Source of the DNA: Caenorhabditis remanei
Taxonomy: Eukaryota; Nematoda; Chromadorea; Rhabditida; Rhabditidae
Assembly (NCBI RefSeq): GCF_010183535.1
Contig: NC_071330.1
Span: 15,977,717-16,041,716, forward strand
DNA length: 64,000 bases
Direction: 5' to 3'
Both the position numbers and the translations under genes were made by a program. Under the pieces are notes generated by a model. That model was not told where the DNA came from, did not search any database, and saw only the letters and a program-made list of their open reading frames with translations. This document shows positions 42,729 to 56,019 of the stretch, in pieces (the first letter of the stretch is position 1; each line of letters begins with the position of its first letter).

Positions 42729-45700
42729 ATGGTACTAAATATAAAAAGAGCGTCGTCTCTGGACGGCGCCACTGTTAATGTGCAGGATGTGCTAAAACCG
42801 TTCGATCATCAGGTGAGTATTTTTTGGGAAATCATTGATTAAAAAAATTTTATAATGAAATATTTAAATCAAGCACAACTAGAGCTTTCAGAAAAGTATA
42901 ATCATGAGGTATTTTAAACAAAAAATTTTTTTTGAAAAAATTGTGATTTCTAAGATTTTTTTTGGTAATTTTCAGCTTTTTTCTTGCTGCAAAAGCGACT
43001 TAAACTATTATTTTAAACAACAAATTCTGCACATTTTAAGCCAAAAACCACTTTGTTCCGACAAAAACCCACAAAGTTACAGATTTTCGAAACTTTTCAA
43101 AAAATAAATCTGGTAGAGCTTTAATACGCTATAACTTTTTCTGATTTGCTCCAATTGATGTCAAATTAAAATTTTGAGATTTTGCACACCTAGACGCTTT
43201 GAATGAGTATAATCATGACATATTTTGGATTTTTTGATTTTTTTCAGATTTTTAAGCCCAGTAACCCAGGAAATCAAATTTTTCAGAATATAGGCATGAT
43301 TATACTTTTCTGAAAGCTGAGAACTTGCTGATTTCAAAAATTCAAATAAAAATTATAATGGGTCAAGTTTTCACAAGTTCTGAGCTGATTTAAGCTTAGA
43401 AAAAAAATTTCAAAAAAAATTTTTTTATTTTTAAATTTTCCAATTTCCATAGCCTTACTAGAGTACCACAAACTCCATAAATCCTGACATATCGCTTTTC
43501 CAGGTCGGCGGTCACACCCCATTCACCTCTCTCCCAAACGGACACCTCCTTAAACCGTGTGATGAGCGGGAAATCTATTTCTATCAAAAAATGCCAAAAA
43601 TCATAAAATCGATAGCTCCGAAATGTTGTAGCACGATCCAGGGCAGCTCGGTGAGCACATTCGACGACAGTTGTGTCAATTGTCGACAACATCAGTTGGA
43701 GAATGTGGTGATACCCGAGAGTATCGAGGGATCACCGATTTTGAATAAGAGGAAATTGTCAAAGTGAGTTTTTTCTGGGAAATATTAGAATTGTGTTGTC
43801 TGCAATGTTTTTCGTTTCAATTTCACAACATTACGAACGTTTTGAGCCTAGAAACACTCAAAAATAGCAAATTTTGGCAAAGATACAGATTTTCGAAAAA
43901 TTTCGAACATTTTCAAAATACTAAACGAGCCGTAACTCTGTCAGTTTTGTTCCGATATTATTTTTGATTACATTTCTAGATTCAGCTCATTTTGAGCTTC
44001 CAGAAAAGTATAATAATGCCTGTATTCTGAAAATTTTGGTTTTCAGGGTTTCGAGGTCTTAAAATCTTAAAAATCAGAAAAAATCAAAATGGTCCAAATT
44101 ATGTCATGATTATACTCATTCAAAGTGTCAAAAGATGGAAAATCTGAAAATTTTGATTTGAGATCGATTGGAGCAAATCAGAAAAAGTTATAGCGTGGAA
44201 AAGCTCTACACGATTTTTTTTTGAAAAGTTTTGAAAATCTGTAACTTTGCGATTTTTTGTCGGATCAGGGTGGTTTTAGGCTTAAAATGTGCAGAATTTC
44301 TTGAAATTGTTGAGTAAATAGCTCTAGCCGTTTCTGTAGCAAAAAAAACTGACTGAAAATCTTTAAAAAACGCTTTTGAAGAAGCGTTTTCCAGGTTTTC
44401 CGTCAAATTTTGCACTTTTTGACATCAGACTTTAGAAATTCTAGTTATTGTACAATTTCTGCGTTATTCAGTTAATGCCGTTTATTTTTCAGCAAAAACC
44501 TAATCTGAATACCCAAAACTCCAAAAGTTACAGATTTTTGAAACTTTTCGAAAAGTCAAAAAAAAGTGAAATATCAAAATTTTCATAACCTAGTCATGAT
44601 TATACTTTTCTGAAAGCTGTTGTTTTCTTGAATTCAAAAATTTATTGATTTTTTATAAAAACTATTTTTTCCAGAAACTTCATCGTCCTCTCCGACCTGA
44701 CCTACCGTATGAAGTCGCCTCGAATTCTTGACTTGAAGCTGGGCACTCGTCAACACGGCGATCAGGCTACAGTAGCCAAAATCGCGTGTATGACAGCGAA
44801 ATGTCAGTCGACAACGTCAGCCAGTTTGGGGATACGGTAAGAAATTGTTTTTTTTTTTGGAAAAATGTTTGAAAATTTTTTTTCAAAATTTTTTTTTAAG
44901 ATTATGCGGTATGAAATGTCCTCCATCCGACCAACACAATCAGATATCAATCAATAAATATGAGGGTCGAGAAATGGGAAAATTGGAGTTGTTCATGGCG
45001 GTCCGCCAGTTCTTCAATGTATCTGAAACTGTGCTGGAAGTGGTGCAAAAAAAATTATTGGGAATCAGAGATGTGTTGAGTGAAGCGGATGGAGTTAGAC
45101 TGTTTGGAGCGTCTTTGCTGATTGTTATAGAGAGTGAACCTACTGGTGAGTACTGTAATCAGAGAAAAATTGAGGAATTTCCAGAAAAATAGCGATGAAA
45201 ACCGATCTAAAACAACCAAAATTAGTAATTTCAGCCTAAGGTCAGTCGGGCTTGGCTGAAACTTCTGTAACTCTTTTTTTAAATAACATTTTAGTTTTTT
45301 TAAACAAGCCCTACACTTATTCCTACATTACCACACAAAAACCACTTATATACCTCTCAAAATTAAAAAGTTACAGATTTTCAAAAATTTTCGAAAATCT
45401 GAAATTCCATAATTTTTCTGCTGTAACTTGGTCAGTTTTGCTCCATAATAATTTTAATTTAAAAAATTGGATTTAGGGCGTCAAGACGGTCTAGAAAAGT
45501 ATAATCATGACATATTTCTGGATAATTTCAGTTTCGACCACTATTTTGGTACCAAAATCCCAAAAAAAAAGAATTTTTCAAATCTAGGCATGATTATACT
45601 TTTCTGAAAGCTGAAAACGAGTTGATTCCAAAAATGCAATTAAAATTAAAAACGGGTTAAAACTGGTCAAATTACAGCGATTTGAAAAATTTGAAAAATT

Positions 45701-46021
45701 TTCGATTTTCGAAAAGTTTCGAAAATCTGTAACTCCTTTGGTTTTTAATTTTTGAGCTAATTTTTAATTGAATAGATAGCTAAGCCTTCAAATTTTATAT
45801 AAAAATAACTTCAACCTCCTGATTCCAAAAATCAGATGCATTTTTCCAAAGAAAAACTAAATATTCCAGATTCCACACCAACCGACAACCTGGTGCGTAT
45901 CAAAGTGGTGGACTTTGCCAACTCCACGTTCGACGGCTTCCAAGGTGACAATTTCTATGAAGGGCGTGACGAAGGCTCTATTCTGGGTCTCGACACGCTT
46001 CTCGGAATTGTGCAAGGATAA
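42729..46021 (+). CDS. Inositol hexakisphosphate kinase (IP6K-like), 5 exons
   Basis: Phosphorylates inositol hexakisphosphate to the diphosphoinositol IP7 in the inositol pyrophosphate pathway (family knowledge). Exons 42729-42812, 43504-43763, 44675-44836, 44901-45145 and 45870-46021 join in phase into 300 aa. The N-terminus has LKPFDHQVGGHTPF as in IP6Ks; then NFIVLSDLT; then the signature PRILDLKLGTRQHGD at about residues 130-144, which is the inositol-phosphate-binding PxxxDxKxG motif. STTSASLGIRLCGM follows at about 160-173, the ASLLIVIES segment (like SSLL) at about 237-245, and the metal/ATP-binding VDFANST at about 264-270. EGSILGLDTLLGIV ends the protein. All key residues seem intact. 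At 300 aa it is at the short end for the family, with a compact middle insert (about residues 70-112). IP6K fits better than IPMK or IP3K because of TRQHGD. Introns carry the TATAATCATG repeat. Confidence 0.9.
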
Positions 46022-46254
46022 TTTTTTGCAATTCCATTAAAAAAGAAATGTTTTTGCTCTTAACTCAATCTTACCCACTTTTCTTCTTTTTTCAATTATA
46101 TCCCTCTTTGTCCCATTGTCCGCTTCTTTTTTATTCCAGAAAATTCCATTTCGATTCTGTTCCGATGATTCATATCTCTATGTTTTATAGAACATTCCCC
46201 CCTTTTTTCTGGGTATTCGCCTCATTTTATTCAAGTTTTATTCAAGTTTTATGT

Positions 46255-46260
46255 AATAAA
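46255..46260 (+). terminator. Poly(A) signal for IP6K
   Basis: AATAAA in ATGTAATAAATTG, about 235 nt after the stop codon. Confidence 0.55.
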
Positions 46261-47607
46261 TTGTGCATTTTCTCTATTTTTGAGTCAAAAATAATTTTCA
46301 GAAGTAGTACCAATTCTCAGCTCCAATTAGAGCCAAAAAACAAAAAAAAACGAATGAAAAATTAAAAAGTTAGAGATTTTCGAAACTCGGTGTTCATTAA
46401 AACTTTAAACTATAAACTATAACTTCTTAAATTTTGCTCCAAATTTTTTAAAATTTAGATTTTTGAATTTAGCGTGTCGAGACCTTTCAAATGAGTATAA
46501 TCATGCTTATATTTAAAATTTTCAAAAATCCCAAAAATCTGAAATTCCCTAAATCTACTGTAATTTTGTCAGTTTTGCTCCATCTTAATTTTAATTAAGA
46601 AAAATGGATTCAGAGCGTCAAGAGGGTCCAGAAAAGTATAATCATGGCATATTTCTGAATAATTTCAGTTTTGACCGTTATTTTGGTCCTAAAATTCCAA
46701 AAATTCAAATTTTTCAGAACTTAGGCATGATTATACTCATATGAATGGTCTTGACGTGTTGAGTTCAAAAATTAAATCAAAATTTGGTTTAGAGCAAAAC
46801 AAGCAGAGTCACAGTAGGATTTGTATATTTTTAAATTTCGAAAAGTTTCGAAAAGTTTCGAAAATCTGTAACTCATGGAATTTTAGCTCAAATTTGTTGA
46901 TTTTAAGCTGAAAATGTTAGAAATGAAAGGTTCTAGTCAGGAAAAATAAATCCATCTGATTTTAAAATAATTTTCGACTGGTTTGTGTCACAACAAATTC
47001 AAAAAAAAAATTAGCTCCACCTTTTTCAGTTTCGAATTACTTACCAAGCAATGTATTTTCTTTTCAAACACTTTTTTTCCATTCACATTCAATTATTCCT
47101 TATTTTTCAATTAAACCCTAAACCTTTTTCATTTAATCGTCTAATCCCCCGTCCCACCCCGACAGAAGAGCCCCCCCACCAACAAATGGACAACAACAAG
47201 AGAAGAAGAAAAATGGGAAAAAACGGGCGGGATGTTAATGGAAAAAAGAGAGAACAAGCGATGTATTCTTTTTTTTTCGAAATTGCCAATTACCTCAATT
47301 ACACGTCCCTATTGTTTTCACTTGTTTTATTCCGGAATAACATCTCACTATTTTTAGTCATATGCTATATACAAAATTAGTCCAGAATTATTTTAATTAT
47401 CAAATATTTGAAATATTACGCTAATCTTTTTTTCAGCCGAAAAATGACGATTTTTGACCCCAAAATGTTAAAATTTTAACTGAACTCCAGAAATTCTGAA
47501 TTAGTTGGGAACTGGCTAATCTGGCTAAAATACCTGCAAATTTGACCAAGTCGAAACATTTTATTACAGTAACCTACTAAATTAATAGGACATATCAATG
47601 AAGCATA

Positions 47608-48120
47608 CAGTACCGGACAAAAAGGTATGTATCAACTTTTGATTTGTCAGTTGAAAAGGTCCGACTTTGAGAGTGTGTCATGGTAATACTTATTGTCCCA
47701 TCAAGTAGATTTTTAATGGATCATACAGATTGAACATAGAGCTCCATTTTTGTAGTTAGCAACTTTTTTGTACGGACGCTCCCTAGCAAGTTACATCTCG
47801 ACAAAGCAATTTCTCTCTTAAATCGATCAATTTCGTTGCAATTTTTGAGCTGTCACCTTAAAATGACTATAACTCTCTAGTGAGCGTTTGTACAAAAAAG
47901 TTGTCAACTACAAAAATGGAGTTCTATCTTTGATCTGTATGATCCATGAAAAATCTACTTGATGGGACAATAAGTATTACCATGACACGGCCTCCCACAG
48001 AGGCCCTCTCAAAGTACTGTGCGCAGTGCATTGAGAGGGCCTGGAGGCCGTGCCATGACACAATCTCAAACTTTGGCGTTTTCAACTGAAAAAGGCGAAA
48101 CTTAATTTTGAGCGGTACTG
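47608..48120. mobile_element. Mariner-type MITE with nested hairpin
   Basis: Inverted ends CAGTACCGGACAAAAAGG and GAGCGGTACTG, flanked by TA. The body is a long inverted repeat: GGAGCTCCATTTTTGTAGTT-like left part against ACTACAAAAATGGAGTTCTA on the right, and GTGTGTCATGGTAATACTTA against TAAGTATTACCATGACAC. It is interrupted on the right by a 64-bp insertion (47989-48052). Confidence 0.85.
47989..48052. mobile_element. 64-bp hairpin insertion with 9-bp target duplication
   Basis: GGCCTCCCACAGAGGCCCTC and GAGAGGGCCTGGAGGCCGTG form an imperfect hairpin around TACTGTGCGCAGTGCA. The 9-mer CCATGACAC occurs on both sides (47980-47988 and 48053-48061), as expected for a transposition target duplication. 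Confidence 0.75.
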
Positions 48121-49768
48121 TAGCAATGAGGCATCCTATATATATTTTTTTGGAATAATTTGATCTCCCTGATCTCTATCCTAACTCTATCTATTTTCCA
48201 TTCATTCTCTGCTCCTTATCCATCCCTAAAACTCGATTTGTCCATGTTCTCTTCATATTTTTTGAAATACGACTCTTGGGACTCATAACGATGGTGGTGG
48301 TGTTTCCTCATTTTTCACATCAAATCCATTTTATTTTATTTCATTTTTCACAACTTCTTTGTTTGGTTCGGATGTATGTTCTTTCCTTTTTTGACGCCTT
48401 CTTCCTCTTTGACGCTTCCTGATTTTTGACAAGTTGTGTTTTGGTTTGATTTCAAAAAACTTGAATTGGATTTTTTAAGCAAGTTTGTGACTAACTGCTC
48501 AATTGGGGTACTGTATGACCGCTTGAATAAATATGATGAAGTTCCCTATGGTTACTGTAGTAATCAACTGAAACAGATGATCCAAATTATTTTTTATTTT
48601 TTCTAGTCGTCATGACACCAAAATTACTGAAAATGAATGAAAAATAACAAAGTTACAGATTTTCGAAATTTTTCGAAAATCAGAAATTCCAAGAACCTGC
48701 TGTAACTTGGTCACTTTTGCTCCATAATATTTTTAATTAGAAAAATTGGATTCAGGGCGTCAAGACAGTCTAGAAAAGTATAATCATGACATATTTCTGG
48801 ACAATTTCAGTTTCGGCCACTATTTTGGTCCTAAAATTCCAAAAAAATAAAAGTTTGCTAAACCTAGGCATGATTATACTTTTCTGAAAGCTGAAAACGT
48901 GTTGTTTCCAAAAATGCAATTAAAATTGAAAACGGGTTAAAACTGGTTAAATAATAGCAATTTTTAAACTTTTAAAATTTTCGAAAAAAATTTCAAACCT
49001 AGTCATGATACTCATTCAAACCGTCTTGACGCCCTCAATCTGAAAATAAAGTCACATCTAAAATTAGACTGTTCTCTAAAAAGTTATACAGCATTTTATC
49101 AGACTTGTTCTTCAATGTTCACATCTTCGATAATGTTTGCTCTTTTTCGGACCAAATTTCAATTTTTTTCAAAGAATCATTTGGCGACTAAATCACATTT
49201 TTTATTGCCTTTTCGTGAGGCCAGACAAATTTTAGGGGTCAGACAACCCCGTCTAGAACAAAAAATGGGTGACACCCCGAAATTATTTTTTCGGACATTT
49301 TTTTTCCCGCCAAAAAATTTCTTTGCCATTTTTTATTCACCCCTTTAAAAATGTACTCATAGTTCCGAACTCCATCAATATTTTGACCCAAAAATGTTTT
49401 ATTTTTCCCCCTTAGAAAAAAATGGCTAAATTATTTATGAACAAAAAATATATATCTCCGAATTTTCTTATTTTTCCCTCAAATTCATTTTTTTCGTTGT
49501 TGTTGCTCATTGCTCAGCTGCCAAAGAAATGCCAAAAAACGGGAAGGTTCTCATTTATTTTTTCGTCTTTTTTCGTCTTGAGCGTTTTCATATGTCTGAA
49601 AGTGACTTGTAGGAGAAATTGATTCATGAGAAGGAGCCGGGGAGATTTCTTGATTATGCATATATATGTATATGCGTGATGGAAGGTGAACCCATAATTT
49701 GCATAACTTGGTTGGGTTGGGAAGATGCGAGATTTTTGTTTCTTCTTATTTCTCTCCATAGCTTCTTA

Positions 49769-50188
49769 CAAGGGAAGTCTTTGGAGACGCCACTTTCAAA
49801 CGACCTATAAATTTAGATATTTTCGACCACGGGGAATCTATTTCTGCAGTCAAAACCTGCTAAATGTCAATGAGAGTCGAGTTATGAGCCCTCAAACTTT
49901 TCAAATAGCTTATATTTTTCACGTGGGCTTCCAAATCGACAAGTAGTATACGCAAGATATTCTCATTTTTGCAAGGCACAGGTAAACCGCTAAGGGTGGC
50001 GTCTATACCGCCGATGTGGTATTCCATGTGAACAGGTTTAGCCATATGAAAAGTTTGAGAGCTCATAGCTCAACTCGCAAAGATATTTAGCAGGTTTTGA
50101 TTACAGAAATGTACTCCTCGTGGTCGAAAATACCTATAACCAAATTTGTAGATCGTTTGAAAGTGGCGTCTCCAAAGACTTTCCTTGT
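49769..50188. repeat. Hairpin element
   Basis: Left end ACAAGGGAAGTCTTTGGAGA and right end TCTCCAAAGACTTTCCTTGT are inverted. The arms continue with CGCCACTTTCAAACGA / CGATCGTTTGAAAGTGGCG-like pairing and TGACTGCAG-side blocks, about 170 bp each. A central part includes CACGTGGGC. Confidence 0.75.
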
Positions 50189-50339
50189 TAGTGTAATGAT
50201 GGAGTTTGTAATGCTTTCTAAAAAAGGAAAATTGAGTTTATACAGTTTTCCATGGGGCATTTTTAGGCAATTTTCAGATTTTGTCTAGGTCAAGGTTTTT
50301 TGAAATTTTTTGAAACATTTTAAGTTTATTAAAAACATA

Positions 50340-50583
50340 CTTGCAAACCGGGCCGACACGGGCCGGCGCGTAACTTTCTTGAAACTCAATATTATGAGCT
50401 GAAAAATATTCCAAAATGTAGATCTCAGCGAGTTCTATGTTCGTGACCCACTACGGGCCGGATGGCTATTCGTTAATGTGCCGCGGGTCGGGAAAAAGTA
50501 CCAAAAATCGCGAAAATGGCCAGAAAAGCCATTTTAGCCCGGCCCGTGGTACATTAACGAATAGCCATCCGGCCCGTAGTGGG
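50340..50583. repeat. GC-rich palindromic element
   Basis: At 50447-50583 CCCACTACGGGCCGGATGGC and TATTCGTTAATGTG pair with CACATTAACGAATA-like and GCCATCCGGCCCGTAGTGGG, around a loop with AAAATGGCCAGAAAAGCCATTTT. The preceding 50340-50440 part (ACTTGCAAACCGGGCCGACA...GTAGATCTCAGCGAG) resembles 24250-24365. Confidence 0.75.
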
Positions 50584-51300
50584 AAAACTGCTATAATTTC
50601 TTTAATCTTGCTCCGAATTATTTTAATTTAGATTTTTGAATTCAGCTTGTCAAGACCTTTGAGTATAATTATGCCATACTTTATACAATGGCCTATCTTA
50701 GCTACCCTATGCGCCTTTAAAGTACAGTAGCCCAGGAAAACTCAAAGTTTGCTCAATTTTGTTATAGTTCCAGTTAAAATCAGATGTTTAATTCAAAAAA
50801 TGGGAAAGCGACTGATTTTCGAAATGTTTCAAAAAATAATGAAAGGTACCGTTAGCTGCAGTATTGGCAAGCTATCCGTGCAAGCATCATTTTAAAAACT
50901 TTGAAACTAAAAAAATATAAACATTTTCGAAAAACCTAACATCCTTAAAACTGTCCCCTTACTCGCCATGTTTTTTGCAAAACTGAATAAAACTCAAATT
51001 TTCAGATTCTACGTACCTAGACCTTTCGAATGAGTATAATCATGACGTGACCTTTGCACACTTTTGAAATTTGACCACCCTTAATTACCTTATGCGCCTT
51101 CAAAGTACAGTAACCTGGAGAAAATGTGTTAAAATTGGCACAGGGCTTATTTTTGTTCGTAGCTTGTAAAAAATGCGATGATTCTGAGTAAAAACCAATT
51201 TAGTAACTCAAAAAATACCAAATTTGAAGGTTTTTGTAATTCCAACGTTCATTATTTCCTTATTATCAAAATTTTGGGTTACGAATTTTCTATTTTTTCC

Positions 51301-51310
51301 GTTTTTTCAG
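51301..51310 (+). promoter_or_regulatory. Splice/trans-splice acceptor before globin start
   Basis: GTTTTTTCAG ends 8 nt before the ATG at 51319. Likely a spliced-leader acceptor. Confidence 0.5.
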
Positions 51311-51318
51311 ACCCCAAA

Positions 51319-54300
51319 ATGGAATCCCTCTCCCATCTGACCCCTATAGATAGGGAGATTCTCAACAAGTCATGGGCAATCGTTTCGAAGTGAGTTTTTT
51401 AAAATGTTTTGAAATTTCAAATTCCCGCCAAAATTTTTTTTGCAGAGATATGCAACAAGTGGCTGTCAACATATTCCAGATGATATTCGAGCAGGCGCCC
51501 GATGCGAAACTCATGTTTTCTTTTATGATGAAGGATTATAAGTAAAAAATAAGGGAAAAAAAAACAAAAATTTTGAATAAAATTTGTTTTAGAGAAGACA
51601 AAAAGAGCAATGAATTCATCTTCCATGCTGTCAGGTTTTTGCAGGTGGGTTTTTGTTGGATTTTAATTATTTTCACATTTACAATTATTTCTGATCATTG
51701 TCTATCGATTGCATCTAAAAACACTGAAAAATGTTAGAAACCAACGGAGTTACAGAATTTCGAAAATTTTCGAAAACTTCGAACTGTCATAACTTTTTCA
51801 GTCTCGCTTTGTTTAAAATTTGGACTACATTTTTAGAATCAGCGCGTCAAGACCTTTCAGAAAAGTATAATCATGCGGAATTTTTGAAAATTTTAGAAAA
51901 ATCCCAAAAATCTGATATTCCTTAAACCTACTGTACCTTGGTCAGTTTTGCTCTATATTAATTTTAATTACAAAATTTGGATTCAGGGCGTCGAGACGGT
52001 CTAGAAAAGTATAATCATGACATATTTCTGGATAATTTCTGTTTTGACCGTTATTTTGGTCCAAAATCCCTAAAAACAAAAATTTTCGAAACCTAGGCAT
52101 GATTATACTTTTCTAAAAGCTGAAAACGAGCTGAGTTCAAATATTTAAACAAATTTCAAATTAAAGCAAAGCGCACCGAGTTACAGGGTGCCTTAGATTT
52201 TCGAAATAATTTCGAAAAGTTTCGAAAATCTCCAACTCTCTCATTTTTTATTCATTTTCAGTGAATTTTAACTTAAAATAAAGCTGACAGTCTGAAAATT
52301 CCAGTCAAAATGAAATTACAGGTGATCGAGTCCACCATGACCCATTTGGACGACCCATCCCAGCTGGATGCAGTATTTTTGAATCTTGGCAAGATTCATG
52401 CGAAGCATGAAGAGCAACTTGGGTTTAGGTATTTCGACTTTTTGATCTACACTTTAAATCTCTATTTCAGCGCCCACTACTGGTCGGTATTCAAAGAATG
52501 TGTACTTTTTCATTTCCGGAAGGCGATGAAGGCGCATAATAAGTTGGTTTACATAATTTTTTACAAATTTTCTGGATTTTTGATAATCTGAAAATCCAGA
52601 TTTTCCAGATTTTCGAAACACAAAGAAATGTCGTTCGCTGAAATCGACTCGGCTATCATTTTGTGGAGAGAAGTGCTCCGTTTCATTATCGATCGAATGA
52701 AAGTTGGGTACTGTGAGTCGGGAGCCATCAGAAAGTCTAATAAGCAGGTAGGTTGGAATCTGGCTGGAATTTTTTGTCTGAAATTGTATAAAACATATTT
52801 TTTTTAGCTCTACACGTCAAGAGCTTTCAAACAAGTATAATCATGACCTGTTTTTAGGAATTTTTGAAATTTGACTTAAATTACCCTATGTGCCTTTAAA
52901 CTACAGTAAAACAATCAAAAACTATTTTTGGTCTAAACCATTTTTCTAGTCTTAATGGCAGGAATGCAATTTACATGACACAAAAATTAACAAAAAGTGT
53001 CGAAAATCAAAAAATAATGCGTCTTCGAAAACTTTCGAAAATTTTCAAAAATCTGAAAATTGGCTGTAACTTGGTCATTTTTGCTCCAATTTTATTTCTG
53101 TATAAAAATTTGGATTCAGGGCGTCCTGACGATCCAGAAAAGTATAAACATGACATAGTTTTGGATAATTTCGGCTTTGACCACTATTTTGGTTCCAAAA
53201 TACCAAAAAATGGAATTTTTCCGAACCTAGGCATGATTATACTTTTATGAAAGCTGAAAACGTGCTGATTTCAAAAATGTAATTAAATTTTAAAAGGCGT
53301 TTAACCTGACCAAGGTACACGCATTTAAATTTTTTGAGTTTTTTCGAAAAGTTTCGAAAATCTGTAACTTAGTTCATTTTTGACATTTTCCGTTGATTTT
53401 TGTTGGAAAACGTATCTTGAAACGTTGGGTAATAAAAAAAATAAGTCAATCTCGATTCGTAGCAAAGTTTGTGGGGGATACTGTAGCTTAAAAGTGCATA
53501 AGGTTGACGAGAAGAATTTTTTTGAAAAAGCTCAAAAACTTTAAATGACTGCAACTTTGTCAGTTTTGACCCGTTTTGAATTTAGATTACACTTTTAAAA
53601 TCAGCACGTTAAGACCTTTCAGAAGAGTATAACAAATATCAAAAAACAGAAAAGTTACACATTTTCGAAACAATTTTGAAATGCCAAGGAACTAAAATCC
53701 CCTAAACCTGCTGTAACTTGGTCAGTTTTGCTTCAAATTAATTTTAGTTAAAAAATTTGGATTCAGCGCGTCGAGACGGTTTAACTTAGTCAGTTTTGAC
53801 CAGTTTGAAATTTCAAATACACTTTTGAAATCAGCGCGTCAAGACCTTTCAGAGAAGTATTATAACGGACATGGCTCATGTGCCTTTAAAATCGATTTTT
53901 TTTAGATTTCAGACATAGTTATACTTTTCAGAACCGTCTTAATTTCCTCTTTTCAAAAATTGTCTATTTACCCCTTTTTGAGTTAAAACCAGCATAATTT
54001 AACACATTTTTTGCAGGCCATCAACGGTCAGCACTCGATCAGTGGCGACGACTCGCATCTTTCCTTGGAAACGAAACAAGACTTGACTCAGGTGAAATCT
54101 TACCACTCGAATACCCCGAAAAACACTAAAAACGCATCGTCGAATCGCATGGCTTCTCGTCATTCTGTAGCAGCTATCCGTCCGAATGGCACCGCCCAAG
54201 AGCCCACCACCACCACATGCAGTATTCTGAAAACGATTGCGTCGATGTCGCCGAAGTGTGTGAGGAGGAGATTCTCATTGTCACCCAATGCACAGAGAAC

Positions 54301-55899
54301 GCATGTTTAGGGATAATCATGGGAGGAGAGGAATTGGAAAATCTCGCTGTATATTTGTCGGAGAGCATTTTCAAGTAGATAATTGAACTCAGCACGTTTC
54401 CAGCTTTCAGAAAAGTATAATCATGCCTATATTCTGAAAAATTTGAATTTTTGAAAATCTATGACCAAAATAACGGTCAAAACTGAAATTATTCAGAAAT
54501 AGGCCATGATTACACTTTTCTGGACCGTCTTGGCGCTTTAAATCCAAATTTTTATTCAGAAATAGAATTGGAGCAAAACTGACAAAGTTACAGCCAATTT
54601 TCAGATTTTGGGGATTTTTGAAAATTTTCGAAAATTGGTAACTTTTTGCTTTTTGACACATTTTGATGATTTTTGTGTCAAATGAGTTTTGTTCCTGTCA
54701 TTAATACCAGAACAATAGTTTAGACCAGTTTTTCATTATCTGATTATCTTACTGTAGTTTAAAGGCGCAAAGGGTAATTTATGTCAAAATCCAAAAATTC
54801 CTAAAGTACGTCATGTTTATATTTCTTCAAAAGCTCTTGACGTCTAGAGCTTGAAAATTTAAATTGTAGCCAATTCAAGACAATTTCAGATAAAAATTTT
54901 CAGCCAAAAATTTTTTTTCCAATTCCCCCTCCCAACTCTTATTAGCATGTGGTTATAATATGTATATTTAATATTCACTTTTTGACATTTTTCGTAGTTT
55001 TATAATATAAAAATTAAAAATCTTGCCTATTTTCCCCTTTATTCCGGGTACGGTCCCGAACCTAATTGTTGCATCTTGCATTCATCCGCCTGCTACACAC
55101 TTTTATTCCGCATTTTTCAGGTATGTTAGATTATTGTTTAATTAGGGTAATTGTCTGTTTTTTTCCAATTGAAATCCATAAAAATATAAAAAATAGGAAG
55201 TAATAGCAAAAAAACTGAAAAATGTCATTTTTTCAGAAAATCGATTTTTGACCTAAATTTTGATACATTTAAACTAAAATTTAAAACATTAAATTTATAT
55301 ATTCTGAAAGCTAAAATTGTGAAAATTTTGAATCAATTTTCAAATTTAATCTGCTACAGAATAATGCTAAGTTATAACAGGTTAAGCTTTTTCAGCACCA
55401 ACAATTTCAGAAAAGTTTCTAAACGTTCCATCTCAGCCGGTTTTGACGCAAGCTAAAATTTAAAAACAGATTCAGAATCCTCAGATTTTCAGCTTTTTAG
55501 GCATATATGAACTTGCCATATTTATAAAACTAAAAATAACTATTTTTTGAGATTTTCAAAAAAACATTAAATTGTTTTTTTGAAATTTGAGTTTTTTTTC
55601 AAAACGTTGTATTTCAGCAGGTTTTGGTGCAAACTCAAATGTTCTTTTAGATTCAGATTTTTCAGATTTTCAGCTTTTTAGGCATATATTAATTTAATTT
55701 ATTTTCAAAGTTTAACTATTAGTATTTGAGATTTTCAAGAAATTTTTTTTTTCAAACCAATTTTTTTTGAAAATTTATTTGTTTCCAATTCCAGGCCCTC
55801 CGCCGTCGCGAGCTCTCCATCATTGTTCCAGAATACTTTATTTGTCGTCGCAAGTCAGATGTGGACGTCTCTGATCAATCCTCCTCGCCATCTTCTTAA
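51319..55899 (+). CDS. Nematode globin-like protein, 7-8 exons, two possible C-termini
   Basis: Heme-binding globin of the nematode type; likely gas or redox sensing rather than bulk oxygen transport (family inference). Exons 51319-51389, 51446-51541, 51593-51644, 52322-52428, 52471-52542, 52609-52747 and 54017-54310 give 276 aa. A-helix region LTPIDREILNKSWAIV; CD-corner Phe in KLMFSFM (about residues 48-50); E-helix NEFIFHAVRFLQ with candidate E7 His67; LDAVFLNLGKIHAKH with candidate proximal F8 His99; H-helix region ILWREVLRFIIDRM. A Ser/Thr/Lys-rich tail follows. Alternatively, a CAG|GTGAAA donor at 54091 joins in phase 0 to exon 55795-55899 (ALRRRELSIIVPEYFICRRK), giving 238 aa. Both ends look coding. 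Donor GTTGGT after 52542 is weak. A duplicated acceptor (52599/52608) could add three residues. Confidence 0.85.
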
Positions 55900-56019
55900 A
55901 AAAGTTTTGCAATTTCGAAAAAATTTTCCTTAAAAATTGTTCCCCCTTTTCTCAAAATAAAAATTCTCAAAATTTTCATATTCCGTATATCCCCGACATC
56001 ACTTATGTTATTTACCAGG

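Larger units (their letters stand above)
46261..51300. other. Spacer between IP6K and globin
   Basis: About 5 kb of repeats: TATAATCATG units (46.4-46.9, 48.6-49.1, 50.6-51.1 kb), a mariner MITE (47608-48120), a hairpin element (49769-50188) and a GC-rich palindrome (50447-50583). No gene seen. The globin promoter must lie here. Confidence 0.5.

Noticed and set aside
54999..55790. Further exons between the two globin 3' ends
   Set aside because: Only AT-rich repeats such as TTTTTAGGCATATAT; no open frame with proper splice sites.
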